From assembly GCF_022662495.1 (NCBI RefSeq), contig NZ_JAKPBU010000001.1, positions 992,001 through 1,056,000 on the forward strand: a stretch of 64,000 nucleotides of DNA, in the 5' to 3' direction. Origin of the DNA: Lysobacter sp. M2-1. GTDB taxonomy: Bacteria; Pseudomonadota; Gammaproteobacteria; Xanthomonadales; Xanthomonadaceae. Shown in pieces: positions 1 to 7,042 of this stretch (position 1 is the first letter of the stretch; every line of letters starts with the position of its first letter). The notes beneath the pieces were generated by a model that was not told the DNA's origin, did not search any database, and worked only from the letters and a program-made list of their open reading frames with translations. The translations under genes and the position numbers were made by a program.

Positions 1-2
1 CG

Positions 3-728
3 TGCCGGCCGACGCCAGCAGGGGAACGCTTGTTGCGACGAGTCCGTCCCATGCAGGTTCTAGAAGCCGAAGCAATGACTGACTTCCTACCGGCCAATGA
101 CACCGCAGCTCGGGCAATCCCGATCGCCATCAATGCAGACTCGCTCCAGACTTGGTTTCTAGAAGGATTGGCGCGGCTCCATCACGCTCACGGCTACCTG
201 TTCGATGTGCGGGTGGACGACCAAGACCACACTCACGAAATGCTCCGCAACGGTACGGTGCTCGGCGCCGTTACTGGTCAATCCAAGCCAATCCAGGGCT
301 GCAATGTGGAGGCCTTGGGAAAGATGCGTTATCACGCCATTGCCTCGCCAGCCCTCACCGACAAGTATTTCAGCGATGGTGTGACTGCCCAGGCATTGGC
401 TGATGCGCCCCTCATCGTCTTCGACCGAAAGGATGACCTGCAATGGAGATTCATTCGACGAATCTCCAAGGCACGCATCAATCCACCAGTGCACTACTTG
501 CCGACGTCAACCGGTTTCGTTGAAGCCGCTGCTCTTGGCCTCGGCTGGTGCCTTGCACCGGAAACGCTCATCAGCTCGGCAGTTGGGTCGAAGCAAGTGG
601 TCACATTGGAGACTGGGCGCTGGCTGGACGTGCCTCTCTACTGGCAATACGCGGCTGTTCGTTCAGAGACGCTCGAAAATGTCGGCCGTATTTTGTATGA
701 AGCGGCGGGCAACGCATTGAGGCGCTAG
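3..728 (+). CDS. argP: ArgP-type LysR-family transcriptional regulator (5' end outside window)
   Basis: The frame is open from base 3 with no stop, so the gene begins before the window. About 242 residues are present against roughly 295-300 for the family, so the missing part is essentially the N-terminal winged helix-turn-helix. What remains is the linker helix (RLLRRVRPMQVLEAEAM) and the effector-binding domain. ArgP-like signatures include NADSLQTWFLEGLA, VGAVTGQ-like LGAVTGQ, a KYF.DGVT segment and the C-terminal LYWQYAA. In characterised members ArgP senses lysine/arginine and controls a LysE/ArgO exporter; that exporter may lie upstream, outside the view. A TTG at 30 is only an internal codon. 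The family call is solid; the ArgP subgroup is by motif memory. Confidence 0.8.
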   Translation, partial: CRPTPAGERLLRRVRPMQVLEAEAMTDFLPANDTAARAIPIAINADSLQTWFLEGLARLHHAHGYLFDVRVDDQDHTHEMLRNGTVLGAVTGQSKPIQGCNVEALGKMRYHAIASPALTDKYFSDGVTAQALADAPLIVFDRKDDLQWRFIRRISKARINPPVHYLPTSTGFVEAAALGLGWCLAPETLISSAVGSKQVVTLETGRWLDVPLYWQYAAVRSETLENVGRILYEAAGNALRR

Positions 729-759
729 GCGTCTGCTTTGGGTCGGAAGCGGCCACACA

Positions 760-1010
760 TCAAATTGAGTTCAACCGCCACCCCAACCCCGACCACCGCC
801 CCACGTGCCGCGCCAGCGCGGCTTCGATCACTTCCACACCACCCGCCACGTGCAGCTCGCGCCGCGCGCGGGTGATGCCGGTGTAGGTGAGCTCGCGCGA
901 GAGCACGCGGTTGGAGCGGGTGGGGAGCAGCAACCACACCGCGTCGAATTCCGAACCCTGGGCCTTGTGCACGATCATGGCGAAGGCGACCTCGTGCGCG
1001 GGCGGGGTGT
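760..1010 (-). pseudogene. recD 3'-end fragment (duplicated C-terminal piece)
   Basis: This piece encodes about 80 residues matching the C-terminus of the full recD at 5021-7042 (HKAQGSEFDAVW, LPTRSNRVLSRELTYTGITR, GRWSGLGWRL). It has no helicase body and begins directly at the stop codon of the receptor gene (1012-1014). The frame is still open and the differences from full-length recD are mostly silent or mild, so the duplication looks fairly recent or is homogenised by gene conversion. It ends NSI-stop rather than SS-stop, so the sequence past the repeat differs. The internal ATG at 976-978 has no convincing ribosome binding site, so I treat the fragment as non-functional. Confidence 0.85.
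776..1008. repeat. 233-bp direct repeat, copy 1 (recD 3' end)
   Basis: Copy 1 aligns without gaps to 5034-5266 at a constant offset of 4258 bases. By hand I count about 18 mismatches, roughly 92% identity. Both copies have the same orientation, so they bracket the receptor/kinase/regulator segment as direct repeats. Confidence 0.9.
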
Positions 1011-1011
1011 C

Positions 1012-2940
1012 CTAATCGTTCGCGCCAAACGCCACCGTAAGCACCGCCCGCACGGTGCGCGGCGAGACCGGCGACAGCAGCCCGGACGAGGCGACGAGGT
1101 AGCCCTCCTCGCCGAGCAGGTTGGAACCCAGGATCCGCAGGTCGGCGCGGTGGCCGCCGAGCATGAAGCCATGGCGCAGGCCCAGGCTCAGCGTGGTCAC
1201 GGCTGGCGCCTTGAAGCTGTTGGCGGTGTCGGCCCAGCGCTCGCCCATGTAGCTGAGCGTTGCGTCCAGCGCCCAGTCCTTGCCGAACCGGCGCACCAGG
1301 GTGGCGTTGGCCACGCGCTGGGAGACGCCCACGTCGTGCGATCCGGCCAGGCCCGCATCCACCAGCGTGCCGGTGAGTTCGGACTCGAACGCGACCACGC
1401 CCGCCAGCAGGCTGGTGTCGGCGCCGAGCTCGCCCGCGATCGAGGCCTCGAAGCCGCGATGGCGCACCTGCCCGACGACGCCGAAGCTGCGGTCGAGCCG
1501 AAACCCCTGGCTGGGCTTGGACACGTCGAACAGCGCGCCGATCAAAGTCAGCCGCGGCGACAGCGCGTAGCGCGCGCCCAGCTCGAACTGCTCGGCTTCC
1601 ACCGGCGGCAGCACTTCCTCGCGGTTGATCGCGGAGGCGGGCGCCGAGCCGCTTTCTTCCAGGCCCGTCACCCAGCTGCCGAACAGTGCGGCGCGGTCGC
1701 TCAGGTTGACCACGGCGGACAGGTTGTAGTGCGGCGTCCGGCTGGTGCGCTCGCTCGTCGCGCCGCTCGTGGAGTGCACGGTCTTGTGATAGCGCGTGCG
1801 GTGCGCGGCGAGGCGCAGTTGCACCCGGTCGCGCCAGGCCAGGCCATAACCGGCCGAGGCGGTGGTCTGGGTGACGGTGTCTTCGCCGCGGGTGCCGGAC
1901 CACGGGCGTTCCGGCACGTCCGGCGGATCGCCCGTGGCGAGGTCGAATTCGCCCAGCGCAACGGCGAGGCTGGAGGCGAGCCCGGTGGTGGTGCGCCGGC
2001 CGCGCAGCGCCAGGGTGACGCGGTGTTCGAGATCGCCCGCAGCGAACGCGCGCTCCAGCCGGGTTTCGCCGGTATCGGCGAGCTTGTAGTCGCGCTTCGG
2101 GGTGCGCAGCGTGGTGGCGGTGGCGTTGCCCTGCGCGTCCGACGCGATCAGGGTCATGTCCGCATTGTCGATGTCGAAGATCGAGCGGAATGCCGACGCA
2201 TCGATGGTGAAGCCGCGCAGCTCGCCGCGGTAGAGCAGGCCGAGGTTGGTGGTCCTGGCGGCGGTGTGCGCCCAGTCCGGCGAGTATTGATGCAGCTTGC
2301 GCAGGTTGGGCGGGATCGCACCCGCGCTGGCGATCACCGCAAAGTCGCCGTCGTAGTGGCGCTGGTTGACCGAGCCGAACGCCCGCAGCCGGTGACCGGG
2401 CGCGAGGTCCCAGCCGGCCACCAGGCCATAGTTGGTTGCTTGTCCTTCCTCCCCCTTCGGCAGACGCCACAGCGGGCGCCGCGAGAAGCCGCCGGCAAGG
2501 CTGAGCGCGCCGGCGCGCCACGAGACATCGCCCTGCACGACGCGCGTGCCGAAGTCGCGAAAGCCCGCGCCCAGCCGCAGTTCGTTGGCCGGCCCGGCTT
2601 CGCGCAGCCGGTAGTTCACCACGCCCGAGGGCGACGGATAGGCGAGCCTGGCGGCGTTGACGCCCACGCGCACGCCCACCCCCGACAGCACCGTGTCGTC
2701 CGGCGGACCGGCGCGGCTGAAATAGGCGTCGTCGATGCGATAGGCGCCGCTGTCGTTGAGGTCGAAGCCGCGCACCTGGCTTTCGGTATACAGACCCGAT
2801 TGCTCGATCCCGGCGCGCTCGCCGAAGGCGTCGGCGGCGCTGCTGACCGCGTTGTCCTGGGCAGCGGCCGGTGCGGTGGCGGCACATGCCAGCACGATGA
2901 TTGCGATCCGTGTCGGTGGTGCACAGGCATTGACGCGCAT
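1012..2940 (-). CDS. TonB-dependent outer-membrane receptor
   Basis: The 642-residue product fits an outer-membrane TonB-dependent receptor. The N-terminus is a signal peptide (IAIIVLACAATAPAAAQ, cleavage near residue 28). A short plug follows (RGFDLNDSGAYRIDDAYFSR, then PSGVVNYRLR), and then alternating amphipathic strands to the end. SWVTGLEESGSAP and FELGARYALSPRLTLIGALF are typical of siderophore-receptor barrels. I chose the ATG at 2940 because the signal peptide starts there; an upstream in-frame ATG at 3003 would add 21 Arg/Cys-rich residues. The ligand is unknown. It is transcribed divergently from the two-component pair, which could regulate it. The chain ends TVAFGAND, four residues beyond the usual terminal Phe, and its stop sits at the edge of the recD repeat. 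Confidence 0.85.
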   Translation of the reverse strand: MRVNACAPPTRIAIIVLACAATAPAAAQDNAVSSAADAFGERAGIEQSGLYTESQVRGFDLNDSGAYRIDDAYFSRAGPPDDTVLSGVGVRVGVNAARLAYPSPSGVVNYRLREAGPANELRLGAGFRDFGTRVVQGDVSWRAGALSLAGGFSRRPLWRLPKGEEGQATNYGLVAGWDLAPGHRLRAFGSVNQRHYDGDFAVIASAGAIPPNLRKLHQYSPDWAHTAARTTNLGLLYRGELRGFTIDASAFRSIFDIDNADMTLIASDAQGNATATTLRTPKRDYKLADTGETRLERAFAAGDLEHRVTLALRGRRTTTGLASSLAVALGEFDLATGDPPDVPERPWSGTRGEDTVTQTTASAGYGLAWRDRVQLRLAAHRTRYHKTVHSTSGATSERTSRTPHYNLSAVVNLSDRAALFGSWVTGLEESGSAPASAINREEVLPPVEAEQFELGARYALSPRLTLIGALFDVSKPSQGFRLDRSFGVVGQVRHRGFEASIAGELGADTSLLAGVVAFESELTGTLVDAGLAGSHDVGVSQRVANATLVRRFGKDWALDATLSYMGERWADTANSFKAPAVTTLSLGLRHGFMLGGHRADLRILGSNLLGEEGYLVASSGLLSPVSPRTVRAVLTVAFGAND

Positions 2941-3137
2941 GGCACACCGCGCGCACCACCGCGAAGGCATCCGCGCAGACAACCGGGCGCGCGCGTCGTG
3001 CATGCAGTGCTCCTCTCGCCGTGACCGCGCCCAGCCTAGGGGCGCCGATCGCGTCGGCGAAGGCAGCTCGCTGCAGGCATCTGGCGGTTCGCTGCATCGG
3101 CGCGGCGCCCGCCTGGTCCTGGACTAAGATCGCCGCC

Positions 3138-4238
3138 ATGGACCACGCCGCTGCTCCGTCCGCGCAGACCATCAGCTGGCGATGGATCGCCGTGTTCTGG
3201 TTTGCCGGCGCGGTGTTCGAGGCCACGCAGTCGGTCTTCATCCTGCATGCGCTGGGCAAGCGCGGCGGAGAGTGGCTGCTGTTCGCGACCGAGGTGGCCG
3301 CGTGGCTGCCCTGGGCGCTGGCCACCCCGTTCGTCATCGGCCTGGCCCGGCGCCAACCGCTGGTTCCGGCGCCCACGGCGCGCGGCATCGCGGCCCATCT
3401 GTCTGCGCTGCTCGCGATCACCGTGATCGCGGAGGCGTGGTCGGCGGCGATCCAGATGCTGTTCAACCCCTGGACCCATCGCCAGGCGCCGGAGTTTTTC
3501 GACACCCTGGGCGCAACGCTGATCTTTCACGGGCTGATCTGCGTGTTCGCCTATGCGCTGATCCTGACCATCACCTACCTGGTGGACTCGCGCGACAAGG
3601 TGGCGCGCAAGGTGACCGAGGCCGCGCAGCTCAACGCGGAGCTGTCGAAAGCGCAGCTGGCGGCGCTGTCGCGCCAGATGGAGCCGCACTTCATGTTCAA
3701 CACGCTCAATTCCATCGCCGGGCTGGTGCGCGATGGGCGCAATCCGGCGGCGGTGAGCATGATCGTGGGCCTGAGCGAAATCCTGCGGCGCGCGTCGCAG
3801 GACTTCCACCGGCCGGAGGTGACGCTCGCCGAGGAGGTCGAGTACCTGCAGCGCTACATCGACATCCAGAAGGTGCGCTTTGGCGAGCGCCTTGCCTACA
3901 GCATGGAGATTCCGGAAGCGCTGATGGGCACGCGGGTGCCGAGCCTGCTGCTGCAGCCGCTGGTGGAGAACGCGATCAAGCATGGGATCGCCGAGCGGGT
4001 GGCGGGCGGCGCGGTGCAGGTTGCGGCAGCGAGGGAAGACGCGGCGCTGCGTCTGAGCGTCTACAACGACGGCGCGGCGGTCGCGGACGACTGGGATTCG
4101 AAGGGCGCCGGCGTCGGCCTGGCGAACCTGCGCAGGCGGCTGCAGATCATGCACGGCGATGCGGCCAGCCTGCGCGTCGGGAACGTGGCGGGCGGCGTGG
4201 AAGTGGTGGTGACGCTGCCGTTGGCGGCAGGCGCATGA
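3138..4238 (+). CDS. LytS/YehU-type membrane sensor histidine kinase
   Basis: This is a 366-residue kinase. Four hydrophobic segments occupy about residues 14-36, 46-69, 85-108 and 128-150. A coiled linker (DKVARKVTEAAQLNAELSKA) then leads into the His_kinase domain with the phospho-acceptor His in MEPHFMFNTLNSIAG. The ATPase shows an N box (PLVENAIKHGI) and a G box (GAGVGLANLRRRL). There is no separate periplasmic sensor domain, so sensing is probably membrane-embedded. The ATG at 3138 is chosen over an in-frame one at 3021 because the upstream part looks non-coding. Its stop overlaps the regulator start (ATGA, 4235-4238), indicating translational coupling. It is divergent from the receptor gene. 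Confidence 0.92.
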   Translation: MDHAAAPSAQTISWRWIAVFWFAGAVFEATQSVFILHALGKRGGEWLLFATEVAAWLPWALATPFVIGLARRQPLVPAPTARGIAAHLSALLAITVIAEAWSAAIQMLFNPWTHRQAPEFFDTLGATLIFHGLICVFAYALILTITYLVDSRDKVARKVTEAAQLNAELSKAQLAALSRQMEPHFMFNTLNSIAGLVRDGRNPAAVSMIVGLSEILRRASQDFHRPEVTLAEEVEYLQRYIDIQKVRFGERLAYSMEIPEALMGTRVPSLLLQPLVENAIKHGIAERVAGGAVQVAAAREDAALRLSVYNDGAAVADDWDSKGAGVGLANLRRRLQIMHGDAASLRVGNVAGGVEVVVTLPLAAGA

Positions 4239-4984
4239 CGGCGTCCGAACGCGGCGGCGGCACGATCAGCACGCTCGTCGTCGACGACGAGCCGCTGGCC
4301 CGGCGCAATCTCACGCTCCTGCTGCGCAATGACTCCGACATCGGAGCGATCGAGGAATGCGCCTCGGGCGCAGAGGCCATCGCGGCCATTCGCCAGCGCA
4401 AACCCGATCTGGTGTTCCTGGACGTGCAGATGCCCGAGTGCGGCGGCTTCGATGTGCTGGAATCGCTGGGCACCGACCTGCCGCGCACGATCATCTTCGT
4501 GACCGCCCACGACGAACATGCGCTGCGTGCGTTCGAGGCCGGCGCGCTCGACTATCTGCTCAAGCCCTTCGACGATGCGCGCTTCATGCGGGCGTTGGCC
4601 CGCGCGAAGGAAAAGATCGCGCACTACGCCGCACATCGGCAGGCGCCGCGCCGGATCGCGGTCAAATCGCCGGGCCGGCTGCTGTTCGTCGATGTGGCGG
4701 ACATCGACTGGGTGGAAGCCGCGAGCTACTACGCCTGCCTGCACATCGGACGCGAGACGCACGTGATCCGCCGCACACTGTCGGAACTCGAACGCGACCT
4801 GGGCGAGAGCTTCATCCGCATCCACCGCTCGACCATCGTCAACTTCGAGCGGATCCGCGGTCTCGAGCTGCAAAGCTCGGGGGAATATGCGGTGGTGCTG
4901 CGCAGCGGGGTCGAGCTGCCGGTGAGCCGAGGCTACAGAAAACCGCTGCACGAGCGTTTGACTTCGGCATCGGCGCCGGCATAG
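4235..4984 (+). CDS. LytTR-family response regulator
   Basis: The 249-residue protein has a receiver domain at residues 12-125. The acidic pocket is VVDDEP, the phospho-acceptor is about Asp63 (VFLDVQMPECGGFDVL), the Thr is in FVTAHDEHAL and the Lys in LLKPFDD. A C-terminal LytTR DNA-binding domain spans about 145-245 (LLFVDVADIDWVEAASYYA, FIRIHRSTIVN, LPVSRGYRKPL). It is the cognate regulator of the kinase, whose stop it overlaps by 4 bp. Such pairs usually bind direct repeats upstream of a few nearby genes; the divergent receptor is the obvious candidate target here, by inference only. Confidence 0.93.
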   Translation: MTASERGGGTISTLVVDDEPLARRNLTLLLRNDSDIGAIEECASGAEAIAAIRQRKPDLVFLDVQMPECGGFDVLESLGTDLPRTIIFVTAHDEHALRAFEAGALDYLLKPFDDARFMRALARAKEKIAHYAAHRQAPRRIAVKSPGRLLFVDVADIDWVEAASYYACLHIGRETHVIRRTLSELERDLGESFIRIHRSTIVNFERIRGLELQSSGEYAVVLRSGVELPVSRGYRKPLHERLTSASAPA

Positions 4985-5020
4985 CGGGGCCCGGTGCGGG
5001 TGCAGCTGACAGCCAGGTCT

Positions 5021-7042
5021 TCAAGAAGAGAGGCGCCACCCCAACCCCGACCACCGACCCACGTGCCACGCCAGCGCGGCTTCGATCACTTCCGCGCTGC
5101 CGGCCACGTGCAGCTCGCGCCGGGCGCGGGTGATGCCTGTGTAGATGAGCTCGCGCGAGAGCACACGGTTGGGGCGGGTGGGGAGCAGCAGCCACACCGC
5201 GTCGAATTCCGAGCCCTGGGCCTTGTGCACGGTCATGGCGAAGGCGCCCTCGTGCGCGGGCAGGGTACCGGGGTGGAAGCCGCGCACATCCGTGCCGTTG
5301 GCGAACCAGGCCACCAGCGCGCCGCCGGCGTCGCGCAGGCACACGCCGATGTCGCCGTTGAACAGGCCGTGGCGGTAGCTGTTTTCGGTGACCAGCAGCA
5401 GGCGGCCGTGGAAGTAGCGGTCACGCTGGGTGCCGGCGAGTGCCTCCTCGATGCGCGCATTGAGCTGCACCGCGCCCTGCGGGCCGGCGCGCACGGCGGT
5501 GAGCAGGCGCAGGCGTGCGGCCTGGTCGAGCGCGGCGCGCGGGTCGTGTGCATCGGCGAGCGCGCGCCAGGTGGCGAGCAGCGGTTCGCGGGTGGCAGCG
5601 GCCAGCGGATCGGTGAGGCCGGGGTGGAAGGTGACGCCGCGCAGAGACTGGTCCTGCAGCAGGGCGAGTGCGCGTGCGCTGTTACCCGCGCGGACGGCAT
5701 CAGCGAGCGGGGCAAGGTCGAGGGCTTCGGACTGGCGCCAGCCGCGGCGGAGGTGGACGCGGTGGTGGGCGAAGGGTGTGGCGGGTGGTTCGGTTGCGTG
5801 GTCGCGGCCAAGGGCCGCTCCTACAAGGGCACTATCGCCGAGCAGGGGGCGCAGGGCTTCGGCGTCTGCGGGGGCGAGGTGGGTGCCGTCGCCGGCGGCC
5901 TGGACGATGGAGGCGAGCACGTCGCCGGCTTCGACCGAGGGCAACTGGTCCGGGTCGCCGACCAGCACCAGCAGGGCGCCGTCGGGCACGGCTTCGACCA
6001 GCTTGCACATCAGCGGCAGGTCGACCATCGAAGCTTCGTCCACCACCACCACGTCGTAGGCGAGTGGATGTGCGGCGTCGTGGCGGAAGCGCGGCCGGTC
6101 GGGGATGGGGCCGAGCAGGCGGTGCAGGGTGCGCGCCTGGGTGGGCAGCGCGTCGAGCAGGGCCGCGTCGACGCCGGCCGCATGCAGCGCGTCGCGCGCC
6201 TGGGCCATGCTCTGGGCCATGCGTTCGGCCGCGCGCCCGGTGGGCGCGGCCAGCGCGATGCGCGGCGGTGCGTCGTCGAGCGCGCGGTGCTGGGCGATGA
6301 GCAGCACTAGCATCCGCGCGAGCGTGGTGGTCTTGCCGGTGCCGGGGCCGCCGGTGATGAGCAGCAGGTTGCGGACCAGGGCGAGGGCGGCGGCGCGGGG
6401 TTGGTCGTTGTCGGGAAGGGCGCCCTCACCCGCGCCTGCGGCGCGACCTCTCCCGTGAACGGGAGAGGTGGATTCGCGCGCTGCTTTGCTTCCACGCGCG
6501 GGCGAGGCGGGTTTGCCGCTTTCTGCGGCTGGCAGCGGAAAGAGTTCGAGGTTGCGCGGTTCGGGCGTTTCCGCCGCGTGCGCCGGCGCGGTTGCGGCAG
6601 CGGTGGGAAACAGCTGCACGAACAGCGGTGCGAGTGCGGCGAGATCGCTGGCGGTGAGCGGCTGCGCGGCGATGCGGCGCAGGCCGAGTGCGAGGCGGCG
6701 TTCGTACTCGCGGTAGCGGCGCAGGTAGAGCAGGTCGCGTTCGAGCACCAGCGGTGCGTCGGGCGCTGCGGCTGCGTCGACATCGGGCGTGTCGACCCAG
6801 CGCGAGGCCTGTAGCGCGCGGCGCCAGGGTTCGAGGGCATCGGGGCCGCTCGCGCCGTCACGTGGTTCGCGCGCGAGTTCGTGCAGGTCGAGCGCGGCGT
6901 GCCCCTGCGCCACCGCCTGCATCGCACGGCGCGCGGCATGCAGCACGCGCGGGTCGGTGGCGGGGTCGAGCCGCTGCAACAGCGCGGCGAAGGCCTCGTC
7001 GACCGCGCGCGGTGCGTCGGATTCGATCGGCGGGCGGCTCAT
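5021..7042 (-). CDS. recD: Exodeoxyribonuclease V subunit alpha (RecD helicase)
   Basis: RecD is the 5'-3' helicase of the RecBCD double-strand-break repair complex in the cytoplasm. The 673-residue protein has an N-terminal RecB-contact domain (1-170) and a Walker A at 231-240 (GGPGTGKTTT). A Walker B-like segment reads VVVDEASMVDLPLM, followed by VLVGDPDQLPSVEAG. The C-terminal UvrD-like motif is MTVHKAQGSEFDAVW with LIYTGITRARREL. It is last in recC-recB-recD; the start overlaps the recB stop (ATGA, 7039-7042). Two stretches look like translated dispersed repeats: about residues 176-214, just before the ATPase domain, and about 406-414 (VGAALGRD). Both lie in loops, so activity is probably kept. 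Its last 78 codons are duplicated at 776-1008. Confidence 0.96.
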   Translation of the reverse strand: MSRPPIESDAPRAVDEAFAALLQRLDPATDPRVLHAARRAMQAVAQGHAALDLHELAREPRDGASGPDALEPWRRALQASRWVDTPDVDAAAAPDAPLVLERDLLYLRRYREYERRLALGLRRIAAQPLTASDLAALAPLFVQLFPTAAATAPAHAAETPEPRNLELFPLPAAESGKPASPARGSKAARESTSPVHGRGRAAGAGEGALPDNDQPRAAALALVRNLLLITGGPGTGKTTTLARMLVLLIAQHRALDDAPPRIALAAPTGRAAERMAQSMAQARDALHAAGVDAALLDALPTQARTLHRLLGPIPDRPRFRHDAAHPLAYDVVVVDEASMVDLPLMCKLVEAVPDGALLVLVGDPDQLPSVEAGDVLASIVQAAGDGTHLAPADAEALRPLLGDSALVGAALGRDHATEPPATPFAHHRVHLRRGWRQSEALDLAPLADAVRAGNSARALALLQDQSLRGVTFHPGLTDPLAAATREPLLATWRALADAHDPRAALDQAARLRLLTAVRAGPQGAVQLNARIEEALAGTQRDRYFHGRLLLVTENSYRHGLFNGDIGVCLRDAGGALVAWFANGTDVRGFHPGTLPAHEGAFAMTVHKAQGSEFDAVWLLLPTRPNRVLSRELIYTGITRARRELHVAGSAEVIEAALAWHVGRWSGLGWRLSS
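5034..5266. repeat. 233-bp direct repeat, copy 2 (inside recD 3' end)
   Basis: This is the recD-resident partner of the repeat at 776-1008. Because the copies align without gaps, recombination between them would delete exactly 4258 bp and rejoin recD in frame to the copy-1 tail. Confidence 0.9.
5801..5824. repeat. REP-type palindromic repeat inside recD
   Basis: On the minus strand this reads GTAGGAGCGG then CCCTTGGCCGCGAC, the same family as the intergenic hairpin at 42397-42480. Inside recD it is translated as LVGAALGRD in a loop between the conserved LPSVEAG motif and the next helicase block. Confidence 0.75.
6421..6470. repeat. Palindromic repeat inside recD (CTCTCCCG-type)
   Basis: A hairpin with 10-bp arms, CCTCTCCCGT at 6447-6456 and ACGGGAGAGG at 6459-6468, is flanked by GCCCTCACCCGCGC. 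That resembles the common dispersed repeat of high-GC gammaproteobacteria. In recD it is read as STSPVHGRGRAAGAGEGAL, immediately before the helicase core. Confidence 0.75.

Noticed and set aside
725-3505. Long minus-strand open frame of 926 codons across the receptor region
   Set aside because: It is Arg/Ala-rich and out of frame with the clear receptor gene at 1012-2940; only a frame shadow of high-GC DNA.
776-5266. Integrative element or phage hypothesis for the repeat-flanked cassette
   Set aside because: No integrase, tRNA, excisionase or phage gene is present, and the repeats are gene-derived rather than att-like.
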